The notes below the pieces were generated by a model. The model did not search any database. It saw nothing but the letters and a program-made list of their open reading frames with translations, and had not been told where the DNA came from. Shown piece by piece: positions 16,305-25,684 of a DNA stretch of 64,000 bases; position 1 is the first letter of the stretch; every line of letters begins with the position of its first letter. Source of the stretch: Bacteroidales bacterium. Lineage in GTDB: Bacteria; Bacteroidota; Bacteroidia; Bacteroidales; UBA6680. The position numbers and the translations under genes were made by a program. The stretch is taken from contig JAOARD010000064.1 of NCBI GenBank assembly GCA_025210735.1, forward strand, positions 19,218 to 83,217. Reading direction: 5' to 3'.

Positions 16305-17837
16305 CTAAACGGGTACTTTTTCAGAACTTATCTGTTCTGAAATCTCAATAGCCTCATTAATCAGATCTGTAGGATAACCATTTAGCTTAAGTATTTTTAT
16401 GGCATTTCTGTTCCTGAGTTTACCCGGCTTAAGTTTATAGTCAAAATCTATGTTTTGATCATCTACCTTTTCACTGAAGTGGTACAGGTCATACTCCATA
16501 TTTAACATATCTGCCAGCTCAATATCGTGTGTTGATACAAATACAATATTACTGTTTTTTGTGAGGTAGGAGAGAACCGCTTTACCAGCAGCAATACGCT
16601 CAACAGTATTTGTTCCTTTAAATATCTCATCCAGAAGAAATATAGATTGTGTATTATCCTGACTATCCGAGATCATCTCTTTTATAGTTAGTACCTCCTC
16701 AAAATAGTAGCTCTTACTGTTCATCAGATCGTCGCTTATGCGTATTGCAGAGAATAGTTTTAAACGGGGTATAGTTATTGATTTTGCAAAACAGGTATTT
16801 AGAGTTAATCCGGTTATAATATTAACACCTATGCTCCTTATAAATGTAGTTTTACCAGACATGTTTGAACCTGTTAGCAGTACCGATTTGTCATCAACAT
16901 TTATACTGTTTGCAACACAACCATCTATTAACGGGTGATAAACCTCTTTAGCCTCTATCTTGTTGCCTTCTATTATAGGTAAACAGTATCTGTCTGATTC
17001 ATATCTTAACGATGCTATAGATATTAATGAGTCAATTTCGCCAACAAAGCAGAACAGATCCTCAATCTGTTGTTGTTTGCTGTTTAATCTTTTCAGGATA
17101 CTAAATAGTAATATTGGTTCAAGCAGAAACATTGTTTTTACTAGCTCAAGAACAGCCCATACAATAGCCTCAAAGTCGCTTTGTAAACGTGCTTCAAGCT
17201 GAAAGAACGACATCCTGTTGCGTACTTGATTAATTATCTTTACAGACTCATTTAGTTTAGGGTTTAACCTGCTAAGCAATAGGTTTTTGTTCAGGTTTAC
17301 TGCCACCCTCTTTAGCTTAAGTAGTTGAGGTATCGATCCCAGATACTGATACAGATTTTTTTTGTTCCAATAGTGTAGTCCAAGATTTACAATAAATATT
17401 GCCAGAACTACAAATATCATATGTACGTTAAAGGGTAAAAGAATAAGTGATATCAGGCTCAATACAGATAATATCTTAACAACCGGAAACCATTTTGGAG
17501 GTTTCATATGGGGTTCCTGAAATAGCGATGAAAGATAGTATGCATCGTCTTTGTTTAATTTGCTTAGCTCTTTTTGTGTGTTGGTTCTTAGTTCATTATT
17601 ATTGGTAAGTTCTTCTATAATCTCCTCTTTCAGATTCTGATTATTGTCATCTTTTGGAATATTCCTGAGTTTATTATACAGATATTGTTCCCCAACTTTA
17701 GATTTTGTTCTGTCTAAATACATAAACAACTCTTGCATATCCAGATCGTTACATGTTTTATCAGATAATACCTGTAACGAATCTCTATTATCTATGTTTC
17801 TGAAGTATCTCTCAATTAACTCAAAGTTGTAGGACAT
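16305..17837 (-). CDS. Membrane-associated MutS-family ATPase
   Basis: 510 residues from the ATG at 17837; the upstream in-frame ATG at 17894 would add a hydrophobic leader unlike the family, so I prefer the inner start. The C-terminus is a MutS ATPase: Walker A TGSNMSGKTTF, Walker B IFLLDEIFKGTN, and a STHD-type H-loop. The N-terminal mismatch-recognition domains of true MutS are missing. Instead there are helical lever-like regions and two hydrophobic segments near residues 115-155 (VVKILSVLSLISLILLP, IFVVLAIFIVNLGL) plus another near 235. Such short MutS relatives are frequent in Bacteroidota; their function is unknown and is unlikely to be post-replicative repair. Confidence 0.85.
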   Translation of the reverse strand: MSYNFELIERYFRNIDNRDSLQVLSDKTCNDLDMQELFMYLDRTKSKVGEQYLYNKLRNIPKDDNNQNLKEEIIEELTNNNELRTNTQKELSKLNKDDAYYLSSLFQEPHMKPPKWFPVVKILSVLSLISLILLPFNVHMIFVVLAIFIVNLGLHYWNKKNLYQYLGSIPQLLKLKRVAVNLNKNLLLSRLNPKLNESVKIINQVRNRMSFFQLEARLQSDFEAIVWAVLELVKTMFLLEPILLFSILKRLNSKQQQIEDLFCFVGEIDSLISIASLRYESDRYCLPIIEGNKIEAKEVYHPLIDGCVANSINVDDKSVLLTGSNMSGKTTFIRSIGVNIITGLTLNTCFAKSITIPRLKLFSAIRISDDLMNSKSYYFEEVLTIKEMISDSQDNTQSIFLLDEIFKGTNTVERIAAGKAVLSYLTKNSNIVFVSTHDIELADMLNMEYDLYHFSEKVDDQNIDFDYKLKPGKLRNRNAIKILKLNGYPTDLINEAIEISEQISSEKVPV

Positions 17838-18038
17838 AATATTCAATCTTGTAAAGTATAAAAGTAAATCAATTTTAAGAAATGACAGTATCAATAAAAG
17901 AGATATTTTCTTAACTCCAACTAAAGCTATTAAATGAGGAATGATTTTGAAGTACGTAATAACATGCGTTAAATAAAGGATTACAAGAAATATTAATTAC
18001 ATTTGTTAGAACAATAAAAACAACTACACGAATTGGTT

Positions 18039-18079
18039 TGATAAACTGAACTGGTTGGTTTATCATGACGTTATTGGGC
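18039..18079. repeat. attC-like site A (right half)
   Basis: A perfect hairpin TGATAAAC / GTTTATCA (18039-18046, 18058-18065) is followed by GTTATTGGGC (18070-18079), 11 nt before the next start codon. The last block is nearly complementary to GCCCATAAC at 19268-19276, beyond the gene. This resembles the end of an integron-type recombination site. The matching left end is not clear. Confidence 0.35.
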
Positions 18080-18090
18080 AATAAAAAGCA

Positions 18091-19266
18091 ATGAATAGAC
18101 ATAAAGAAATATTAGATAAAATTATCGCTAATAGAAACGAAACATCTCTTGTTTCATCTGCTTCATCTGTTAAAAACAAAGATGATATTGATAAAATGTC
18201 AATTTTTAGCATATTGAGTTTAAATAAAAATAGGTTTTCGGAAGAAGGAATTGCTATTATCGAAACACTTGAGCAAGATAACGAGTTTCCATATCAAGAT
18301 TTATATAAAAGTCTTAAATGGAAGTTGATTTGTTTAACCAATATTCAAGATGTTTTAAGTGGTGCTATATATGATCATGTAGACAAAGACGTAATGGGGT
18401 CAAGAAATTATTTTTTCTATGAAGGATTACACTTGTTAAGAGAATATTTTTATTGTGGGTTCAATAATTACCTATCTGCAGCAGAACACCTGTTAAGAAC
18501 ATTTGTGGAATTCAATATTAAACAATGTTATTTTGAATATGTGTGTGAAAAGCAGAATTCTTTTATACCATTAAAGGAATATTTTAAAAATGGGGTAAGT
18601 ATTTCGGCATTAAAAATGTCAAATAAGTTTCTACCACAAGACGAAATATCAAAGCCTGTTAAGAAGAGAATTCAGATGTTGCTAAAATCACTATCAAATA
18701 AATCTTCCCATGCATATAAACCGATTGATTCTATCAGAGGTAGTGGTAAGCTCAGACATGAATACTCTGTAGATACAATAGTGTTTTGGATGAATTTAAA
18801 TAGTTCATTAACTACTGTTTTATGGTCTTACTTCATTACAAAACCAGCATTGTTTAATCCGAAAGATATTCCGAGGAAATTTGGGTTTAGTCCTCCTATG
18901 GGAATTTTTATATCTGATTTTCAATACCAGGCTGTTGTCAATTCTCTGAGTCCAGAAGATTTGAAGATTTTTAAAGAATATGCTATGCAGACTAATGAAA
19001 TCAAGGTATTCAATAAATATTACGAGAATCAAAAGGACTTAACAGACGATGAAATTTGGGAAACATTTAATGGAGAAAAACTTCCTGAAAGTATTTCTGA
19101 TGGGTATGTAGTTTCTCTTATAAAGATGAGAACAATGGTTGAGATGTTATCTTCGTTGTGCACATTTGATGCGCAAAAAGATATTGATGAGTCGCTTGAA
19201 CCTCTATTATATAAATTGTCAGATTATTCATGGTGGAAAGACAACTATCTAAACTTAAATAATTAA
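18091..19266 (+). CDS. Unknown protein in a cassette-like block
   Basis: A 391-residue protein I do not recognise. It looks soluble and largely helical, with no signal peptide, no clear catalytic motif and no repeats. The middle has AEHLLRTFVEFNIKQCYFEY and a segment with KKRIQMLLKSLSNKSSHAYKP. Codon use differs from neighbouring genes (for example more CAA than CAG for Gln), and attC-like sequences flank it on both sides, so recent transfer is likely. The setting of unrelated cassette genes makes a defence, toxin or stress role possible, but nothing in the sequence proves it. Confidence 0.75.
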   Translation: MNRHKEILDKIIANRNETSLVSSASSVKNKDDIDKMSIFSILSLNKNRFSEEGIAIIETLEQDNEFPYQDLYKSLKWKLICLTNIQDVLSGAIYDHVDKDVMGSRNYFFYEGLHLLREYFYCGFNNYLSAAEHLLRTFVEFNIKQCYFEYVCEKQNSFIPLKEYFKNGVSISALKMSNKFLPQDEISKPVKKRIQMLLKSLSNKSSHAYKPIDSIRGSGKLRHEYSVDTIVFWMNLNSSLTTVLWSYFITKPALFNPKDIPRKFGFSPPMGIFISDFQYQAVVNSLSPEDLKIFKEYAMQTNEIKVFNKYYENQKDLTDDEIWETFNGEKLPESISDGYVVSLIKMRTMVEMLSSLCTFDAQKDIDESLEPLLYKLSDYSWWKDNYLNLNN

Positions 19267-19267
19267 A

Positions 19268-19348
19268 GCCCATAACAATTGCTTATATGCAATATGCCTG
19301 CCTCAGGCGAAACACAGGCACACTTTGAATAGCCTAGTCGTTGTCGGT
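19268..19348. repeat. attC-like site B
   Basis: An 81-bp segment between two cassette genes. It begins GCCCATAAC and ends GTTGTCGGT, ends that pair at six of nine positions. It contains short internal palindromes: TTGC-TTATA-TGCAA and GCCTG-CCT-CAGGC. Length and layout resemble an integron attC site, but the core 7-mers are not canonical and no integrase gene is in the window. Confidence 0.45.
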
Positions 19349-19412
19349 AATTAAGACGAAACATTGACAAGTAATGAAGCAAATTGATATTTGAAAAAAA
19401 TAAAGTATAAAA

Positions 19413-20060
19413 ATGGATACAATAAATATACAAGTAGCTTTTTTCTTAAAAGAAGATTACAATAAACCTATAGAAAAGCTTTCTATTCTTATTCAAGAAG
19501 CGTTTGGACAACCAGAAAGGTTAAATTACATACCAATTGATAACTCTGCACCAAGTGAATTACCTCGACTTGAAATACTATTTAAGTCTTGTAGAATTCA
19601 GGCTTCAAAAAATCGCATTGATTTGTTTTTAAATACAGTTGAAAGCTATAACGAAAATATTGAATTCTTTAATAACATAGATTATCGTTCGCTTGGGATT
19701 CAAATAAGGAGAATAGGATTTGTTAGAACATATTTTACTGAAAAGGAAGTAATTGATTCAAAAAAATTGTTAGCTGAGGATTTACAAGAAATTGAGCTAA
19801 AAGAAATCAATCTAAGAATTAATGTAGAAAAGGAAGTTTTAAGTAAACAATGTAATAATATTGAGCAATTAGAGTTTGGAGAAAGGGTTGATTTAAAGCT
19901 AGATGGCAAAAAGGAAAGGCAAAAAGGATGCTTTGTAAGACGAGATATAAACACATTGAATGAAATCATACTTGAATTAGTAAAAGATGACAGGAAAAGT
20001 TTGATAGATAAATTCTATGAAATGAGTGAAGAGTTCACATTAAAGAAAAAATTAGATTAA
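19413..20060 (+). CDS. Unknown soluble protein, first gene of a two-gene cassette
   Basis: A 215-residue protein I do not recognise. Composition is charged, with Glu/Lys-rich helices in the second half (VIDSKKLLAEDLQEIELKEI) and no signal peptide or membrane segment. It ends 2 nt before the next gene, which encodes a membrane protein, so the two are probably co-translated and may act together. Attc-like sequences lie before it (to 19348) and after its partner (from 20709). AT-rich codons and the lack of recognisable relatives fit horizontal transfer. Confidence 0.75.
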   Translation: MDTINIQVAFFLKEDYNKPIEKLSILIQEAFGQPERLNYIPIDNSAPSELPRLEILFKSCRIQASKNRIDLFLNTVESYNENIEFFNNIDYRSLGIQIRRIGFVRTYFTEKEVIDSKKLLAEDLQEIELKEINLRINVEKEVLSKQCNNIEQLEFGERVDLKLDGKKERQKGCFVRRDINTLNEIILELVKDDRKSLIDKFYEMSEEFTLKKKLD

Positions 20061-20062
20061 TT

Positions 20063-20704
20063 ATGGCAAATAATAATTCTAGCAGTTCAACAGGTGGTAC
20101 ATCTTCAACAGCAGGTTCACAAGGTATAACTTCAACATCACAACAACCGATAAATACTGTTACTCAAAACTATTTGAATCACATTCAGCAACAGCAAACT
20201 GCTCTTGAGAATAGAATAAATAGTTCCACTCAAGAATTAACGAAAATAAAAACAGATATAAAAAATCAATCAACTAGAAATATTGAGGTAATTGGTATTT
20301 TTTCTTCTGTTCTTGCTTTGTTGATTATAAATGTAAATATCGTTGCGTCTGCAAAAGATATTTTATCTGCAATACTGTTAATAATAGGTCTTACTGCATC
20401 TGTTTCTGTTTTCGCATTGCTGATTCATTACTTTTTTAATACTCATGTTCTAAATCCGTTGAATAAATATTTTTGGATTCCTATAACTATTCTAGGATTA
20501 CTGCTAATTGTTGGGATTTTAGCAGAAACGAATGTTTTACATTTAAAAGATTTTACAGGAGAAAAGTCAAAATCGAAGGAAAATATTGTAATTAACAATA
20601 CTATTGAAGGCCAAAAGAACCAATTTACGGAATCAAGTGATACTATAAAGACAACTATTCATCAGACTTTAAAAATTAATGGTGATACCGTGTTGATAGA
20701 ATAA
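20063..20704 (+). CDS. Unknown membrane protein with coiled coil, second gene of the cassette
   Basis: 213 residues. A Ser/Thr/Gly-rich low-complexity N-terminus (1-45) leads to a short coiled coil (about 46-72, QQQQTALENRINSSTQELTK), then three hydrophobic helices (about 75-95, 98-124 and 133-155), and a polar C-terminal tail of about 55 residues. No family is recognised. A coiled coil plus a compact transmembrane bundle is an architecture seen in some pore-forming stress or immunity effectors, but also in many harmless proteins. Its tight link to the preceding soluble gene suggests a pair in which one protein controls the other; that is inference only. Confidence 0.75.
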   Translation: MANNNSSSSTGGTSSTAGSQGITSTSQQPINTVTQNYLNHIQQQQTALENRINSSTQELTKIKTDIKNQSTRNIEVIGIFSSVLALLIINVNIVASAKDILSAILLIIGLTASVSVFALLIHYFFNTHVLNPLNKYFWIPITILGLLLIVGILAETNVLHLKDFTGEKSKSKENIVINNTIEGQKNQFTESSDTIKTTIHQTLKINGDTVLIE

Positions 20705-20708
20705 CTAC

Positions 20709-20800
20709 CACCAACAATAAATATAGGTAATGCGGGACGGTTTAGTAAATTTGAACTTTAGAGCAATTAATAAACAATATAGCGGTTTGATAGGTTGGTG
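20709..20800. repeat. attC-like site C
   Basis: A 92-bp segment after the cassette pair, with perfectly complementary 7-bp ends: CACCAAC (20709-20715) and GTTGGTG (20794-20800). Its size and AAC...GTT polarity match site B. It stops 17 nt before the converging AraC-family gene, marking the right edge of the foreign block. Confidence 0.45.
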
Positions 20801-20816
20801 TTTCAAAATGTTATTC

Positions 20817-21992
20817 TTAGTTTATCTGGTTATGCATTATATTCTCAGATCTGTATTGTGCTGGTGTTTTGCCTGTTTCTCTCTTAAATGAGTTATAGAA
20901 TGCCGATTTTGAGTTAAAGCCAGCCTCAAATCCAATTGCGCTATATGTGTAGTTTATATACTTCCTGTTATTAAGAATTCTGATAGCCTCGTTCACTCTG
21001 TAGGCATTAACAAACTCGTAAAAGTTCTTGTTAAACACATCGTTAATAACCTGCGATATCTGATGCGAGTTTACTCCGGTAATACTCTCCATATCTTTAA
21101 TTCGCAGTTGTGGTTTCAGGTATGGTTTCTCATTATCCATACACTCTGTAAGTTTTTTGCTTATCTCCTCTGCCTGAGTGTCTGTTAGGGTAGATTTTGC
21201 ATACTTCACAGCCTGCTTATCATCTGTTTTTTTGCTGCCCCATGCGTCAATTAGCTGGTTAATATATTTGTTAGAGGTTATAGCATCGTAACCAATAAGT
21301 AGTATAGTAGCAGAGTATAACAGATAGAATATCTGAAATAGTATTTTGTAGTGCTCAAATCCGTACAAGGTCATATATACAACTATAAATTCGGCAAAGT
21401 ATGTTATAAATGATACCTTAATAAGCAGTTGAGTAAGATGTAGATCTGTTTTTTGAATATCAGACAGTTGCTCTTTAATCTTGCTATTGTACTTCTTAAG
21501 CTCATTTAATGCAGCAATAAGAAAGGCGGTATTTAATACTATCTCAAAGTTCCACTCCCAGATATTTTCTGATATATCTGAAACAAGTGTACCGTACTGT
21601 TTAAAATCAACAAGTTTTTCTGTTGGTTGCAATATATAATAAGGCAGATACGACAGTATAGCAATAACAAAAGGAACTATTAGTAGTATATCTGTTTTGC
21701 GAAGTATAAACTTACGTTCCGATTGATTTCTTGCATACATATATATCAGCATTCCGTACAGCATAGAGAATGGCTCTGTAATGTACAGTAACGATGAAAA
21801 ATCTTTTAAGTAATATTGCGTTAAGGCTTGTATGGCAAGCTCTATAATGGTTATAGCTACAAATATTGTTAGCGGAATATATCTGCCAAAGTTCCTGCTT
21901 AATCTGATAAGAAAAAACAGAACTACTAACCCCACAGGTATATTTAGTAGCAAATTAATTGCAGATAGATCAACTCCTTTAATAAGATACAT
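20817..21992 (-). CDS. Membrane-bound AraC-family regulator
   Basis: 391 residues. The N-terminal ~240 residues contain about seven hydrophobic helices (for example LLLNIPVGLVVLFFLIRL, ILLIVPFVIAILSYLPYYIL). The C-terminal ~100 residues are a classic AraC DNA-binding domain with two HTHs: IKDMESITGVNSHQISQVIND and YTYSAIGFEAGFNSKSAFYNSFKRETGKTPAQYR. Such 7TM-AraC proteins are common in Bacteroidota and probably couple a membrane or extracellular signal directly to transcription. The target is unknown; DsbD, the next gene, is on the same strand but separated by a terminator. Confidence 0.9.
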   Translation of the reverse strand: MYLIKGVDLSAINLLLNIPVGLVVLFFLIRLSRNFGRYIPLTIFVAITIIELAIQALTQYYLKDFSSLLYITEPFSMLYGMLIYMYARNQSERKFILRKTDILLIVPFVIAILSYLPYYILQPTEKLVDFKQYGTLVSDISENIWEWNFEIVLNTAFLIAALNELKKYNSKIKEQLSDIQKTDLHLTQLLIKVSFITYFAEFIVVYMTLYGFEHYKILFQIFYLLYSATILLIGYDAITSNKYINQLIDAWGSKKTDDKQAVKYAKSTLTDTQAEEISKKLTECMDNEKPYLKPQLRIKDMESITGVNSHQISQVINDVFNKNFYEFVNAYRVNEAIRILNNRKYINYTYSAIGFEAGFNSKSAFYNSFKRETGKTPAQYRSENIMHNQIN

Positions 21993-22186
21993 GTTTGATA
22001 TACTTTTAGTTTATCTGTTTTATGAGATAGACGGTGTTGTATATGTAAAGATATTAATAGACTGTATAAACAGCAATAAACACCGTAATATTTATCTGTA
22101 CAGATAGTAAATTGTGATGTTTAGGGAGTAACAAAATTGGTTATTTACTGTGTGTGATCTATTTTAACCTATAGTGTAATATAAAA

Positions 22187-22213
22187 AAAGGGAGCTCTTA
22201 GCGAACTCCCTTT
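22187..22213 (-). terminator. Terminator of dsbD
   Basis: The arms AAAGGGAG and CTCCCTTT form an 8-bp stem around an 11-nt loop. On the minus strand, T residues follow the stem. It lies about 55 nt after the dsbD stop. Confidence 0.8.
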
Positions 22214-22268
22214 GAACAAACTGAAATATTCAAATACTTGAACTTTATAACAAAATATCTTAATTAAA

Positions 22269-24314
22269 TTATTGTCTCTTTTTAAACTCCTCAAGTGCTT
22301 TGTCAAGGAACTCTACAAAATTATCTACATCAAGATCGTATGCCTGAGGATCAACAAGTAGTTTTCCGTTAGTATCAAGAGGCACATAATATGGCTGAGC
22401 ATTTACGTTAAATCTTGATATCTGGAAGTCTGAATACTTTTTACCAAGCGTCTTCTTTACCTTACCATCAACGGTACTTGTAACCCAATCCTCTTCTGGT
22501 AGCTTGGTTTTGTCGTCAACATACAGAGCAATTATAATGAAATCCTCTTTAAGTCTTTTAAGTACTCTTGGATCAGACCATACTTTTGCCTCCATCTCTC
22601 TACAGTTTACACATCCGTGACCTGTGAAGTCAATGAAAACAGGTTTGTTCTTCTCTTTAGCACACTTTAACCCTTGTTCGTAGTCGAAATATCCTTTTAA
22701 ACCATGTTCTAAGTGTAGAAAATCAGAGTATTTAGGCTTCTCACATAACCCTGATTCTCCATTTTTGCCATCCATCACTATTGAGTTGTTTCTTACAATA
22801 GCTTTAATATCAAAATCGTGCGTTGTTTGTGGTGGCAAATATCCTGACAGAGCTTTTAATGGTGCTCCGAACATACCAGGGAAAAGGTATACAGCAAATG
22901 TAAATGATGCGATTGCTAAGAATAGTCTTGGTACACCAATATGTGGAATATCACTATCATGAGCAAATTTTAATTTACCAAGTAGGTACATTCCCAATAA
23001 AGTAGCAATAACTACCCATATAGCAATATATATCTCTCTATCTAAATATCCCCAGTGGTAAGTCTGGTCTACAACACTTAGGAATTTAAATGCAAATCCT
23101 AACTCAATAAAACCTAATACAACCTTAACAGTATTTAGCCAACCTCCTGATTTTGGTAATTTACTTAATAGTGATGGGAATATTGCAAATATTGTAAATG
23201 GTAATGCAAATGCTAATGAGAATCCTAACATCCCTATAATAGGCCCAATTACCTGTCCTGTTGCTGACTCAACTAAAATAGAACCTACAAATGGTCCTGT
23301 ACATGAGAATGATACTACTACAAGTGTTAGTGCCATAAAGAATGGTCCGAATATACCCCCTTTATCTACCTGAGCATCTGATTTATTTGCAATCCATGAT
23401 GGCAGTGTAATCTCAAACATTCCAAAGAATGATGCTGCAAATATTATGAATATCAGGAAGAAAATCATATTAGGTATCCAGTGTGTACTCAACAGATTAG
23501 CAAATGAAGCTCCCAATGTTACAGCAACCACAGTACCTACTATTGTATATATTCCTATAATTGAGAATCCGAAAAACAGTGCTTTACGAATAGCTTTTGC
23601 TCTGTTCTCGCTACCATGCATAAAGAACGATACTGTCATAGGTATCATTGGGAATACACATGGTGTAGCAATTGCAAAAAGACCAGCTAAAAAAGCTGCA
23701 AAGAATATAAACCAAAGAGACGCGTTAGATTTCTCGTCGGTTGATGTTTGTACATCAACTTCTGTTTTTTCTGATTTCTCTATTAGGGCATCTATTGCCT
23801 TCTCTTTTTGCTCCTTTATCTCATTCTCATCTTTTTTTACAGCTAAAGCTTCTGCGTCTTTGTTAAAGACAAAAACCTTCTCCTCATCAAGAAACAGACA
23901 CTGAGCATCGTCACAAACCTGATACTCAATAATAGCCTTTACATTAACTTTTTTATCTGTAGTAAGCTTAATTCTCTGCTTAAACAGAGCTTTGTCAGAG
24001 AAGTATGTGATATCCATCTCAAATGTCTTATCATACATCTTATGAATCTCACTTAGCTGTTCAGTTTTACCAACTAATTCGTATCCATTAGGCTCCTCAA
24101 AAATAATACTTGTAGGAACAGGCCCTCCATCAGGCAGATCCATTGTGTATAGATGCCAGTTTGTCTCTAGAGTAGCTTCAAATGTAAGCTCGTACTCTTT
24201 ATCTGCAACTTTCTTAGAGTTGTACTTCCATTTAACAGGTTTAAGAACCTGTGCAGTGGCAAGAAAAGTTATTGCACTTAATAGCAATAATGAAGATATA
24301 AGTCTTTTCCTCAT
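22269..24314 (-). CDS. dsbD: Thiol:disulfide interchange protein DsbD
   Basis: 681 residues that carry electrons from cytoplasmic thioredoxin to the periplasm. A signal peptide (1-21) is followed by the periplasmic alpha domain with a Cys pair in VCDDAQC, a membrane domain of about eight helices containing CVFPMIPM and the second Cys in SFSCTGPF, and a C-terminal thioredoxin domain with CVNC (GHGCVNCREME). All three cysteine pairs are present, so it should be active. A TATTTTTG element on the minus strand at 24356-24349 is a candidate -7 promoter element. It is a single gene with its own terminator. Confidence 0.94.
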   Translation of the reverse strand: MRKRLISSLLLLSAITFLATAQVLKPVKWKYNSKKVADKEYELTFEATLETNWHLYTMDLPDGGPVPTSIIFEEPNGYELVGKTEQLSEIHKMYDKTFEMDITYFSDKALFKQRIKLTTDKKVNVKAIIEYQVCDDAQCLFLDEEKVFVFNKDAEALAVKKDENEIKEQKEKAIDALIEKSEKTEVDVQTSTDEKSNASLWFIFFAAFLAGLFAIATPCVFPMIPMTVSFFMHGSENRAKAIRKALFFGFSIIGIYTIVGTVVAVTLGASFANLLSTHWIPNMIFFLIFIIFAASFFGMFEITLPSWIANKSDAQVDKGGIFGPFFMALTLVVVSFSCTGPFVGSILVESATGQVIGPIIGMLGFSLAFALPFTIFAIFPSLLSKLPKSGGWLNTVKVVLGFIELGFAFKFLSVVDQTYHWGYLDREIYIAIWVVIATLLGMYLLGKLKFAHDSDIPHIGVPRLFLAIASFTFAVYLFPGMFGAPLKALSGYLPPQTTHDFDIKAIVRNNSIVMDGKNGESGLCEKPKYSDFLHLEHGLKGYFDYEQGLKCAKEKNKPVFIDFTGHGCVNCREMEAKVWSDPRVLKRLKEDFIIIALYVDDKTKLPEEDWVTSTVDGKVKKTLGKKYSDFQISRFNVNAQPYYVPLDTNGKLLVDPQAYDLDVDNFVEFLDKALEEFKKRQ

Positions 24315-24461
24315 AATTATTTGTATAGTTACTTTGAATTGTTGGATTCAAAAATAGTTTTTTTTTTAAATAAATTATAAAAAATACTACATATTTATAT
24401 TATTAGATATATACCCTCTTTAGTAATAATAATCATATGTGCATTAACACATAAACAAAAA

Positions 24462-24487
24462 AGAGGTGCTCTTGTTTGAACACCTCT
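24462..24487 (-). terminator. Terminator of the efflux operon
   Basis: AGAGGTG and CACCTCT form a 7-bp stem around a 12-nt loop, followed by T residues on the minus strand. It lies 26 nt after the stop of the ABC-2 permease gene. Confidence 0.8.
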
Positions 24488-24513
24488 AATTAATAGTATG
24501 TTGAATGTTAATT

Positions 24514-25677
24514 TTAGTCCTCTAAAGTTGCTTTTATCTTTCTGATTTTGAATGATAAAATGGTGATACTTATTATAAAAGATACGCCTGCTATCAGCCC
24601 AAGTGCAACCATCTCGTTGTGTGCATCTGATAGGCTACCATTAAGGAATGTTAATTTTCTGAATAGTTCGAGAAAATGTGTTAATGGTATGCAGTTTGCA
24701 AAATACTGTACAGCTTCGGGCATAAGATATGTTGGCCATGTATAACCGCTCAGAATAAAACTAGGAGCAGCAATAACCATTAATATCTCTGTTGCTTTTA
24801 ACTGGTTTGGTATTATTATGCTAACCACAAAGCCAAGGAATATCATTGATAGGGTGAATATAAATCCGGCAAATATTATAGATCCGTATGATGTTGTGAG
24901 TGGGATCTTGAATATAGGGAACATAACAGCTGTAGCACCCCATACCAGTGTTCCTAAAATAAGGAATGGCACTGCTTTAAGAATCATTATCTGCAGGGCA
25001 TTGTATTTATATTTTAATATCTCGCCAAGTGTTTTCTCTTCAAACTCACGTGCAAAACAGAGAGCTACAGCCAACAGAAATACCTGTTGCATTACTGTAC
25101 CCATCATTCCGGGCCACAGGAATGTCATATAGTTACCACTCTGGTTAAAGAATCTGGTATAGTTTGCTTTAAAAGGCTCATACTTCTCAAGAGCATATTG
25201 TGGTGTAGAACCTTTCTTTTTAAGAGCCTCTATCTCTATACCAGCATTTAACACACCAAAAACCACCTGTAGTGCTTTGGCAGAGTAGTTTGCTGTAAGT
25301 ATGTTCGATGTATTTATATCTACATTTATCTCCGGATGTTTGCCTTGCAGCAGATCTCCCTCAAAACGTTCAGGAATAGTTACAACAGCCACATATTTAT
25401 CTGATCTGAACTCCTCTTTTACATCTACACCTGAATATTTAACGCTGGTAGCCTCAATCTGAGTATTATCGTTTATTGCATCAATAATACGGATACTCAT
25501 AGGGGAGTTATCAAGATCAACCACCATAACCGGAAGGTTATCGGCTTGTGCTTTTCTGTATACAAATCCCATAAGTACACCATAAAATATTGGTGCAGCA
25601 AAGAATATTGCCAGAACAACCCGGTTTGAGAATATCTGTCTGAACTCCCTTAGTAATAGTTGCCAGAAGTTTTTCAT
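24514..25677 (-). CDS. ABC-2 family transport permease
   Basis: 387 residues from the ATG at 25677. The start at 25701 would overlap the upstream gene, and the inner MKNFWQLLLREF fits the family. It is of the YbhS/YhiP type: one N-terminal membrane helix (VVLAIFFAAPIFYGVLMGFVY), a large extracytoplasmic domain (about 45-170) and five more helices at the C-terminus (MMGTVMQQVFLLAVALCFA onwards). It forms a tripartite efflux set with the HlyD-like and TolC-like genes upstream, 7 nt after the HlyD-like stop. Unusually, no ABC ATPase is encoded in the operon or anywhere in this window; one must come from elsewhere. Confidence 0.9.
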   Translation of the reverse strand: MKNFWQLLLREFRQIFSNRVVLAIFFAAPIFYGVLMGFVYRKAQADNLPVMVVDLDNSPMSIRIIDAINDNTQIEATSVKYSGVDVKEEFRSDKYVAVVTIPERFEGDLLQGKHPEINVDINTSNILTANYSAKALQVVFGVLNAGIEIEALKKKGSTPQYALEKYEPFKANYTRFFNQSGNYMTFLWPGMMGTVMQQVFLLAVALCFAREFEEKTLGEILKYKYNALQIMILKAVPFLILGTLVWGATAVMFPIFKIPLTTSYGSIIFAGFIFTLSMIFLGFVVSIIIPNQLKATEILMVIAAPSFILSGYTWPTYLMPEAVQYFANCIPLTHFLELFRKLTFLNGSLSDAHNEMVALGLIAGVSFIISITILSFKIRKIKATLED

Positions 25678-25684
25678 TGTATAA

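Noticed and set aside
18091..20704. A named defence system in the cassette block
   Set aside because: No recognisable effector, nuclease or nucleotide-signalling motif. Left as unknown.
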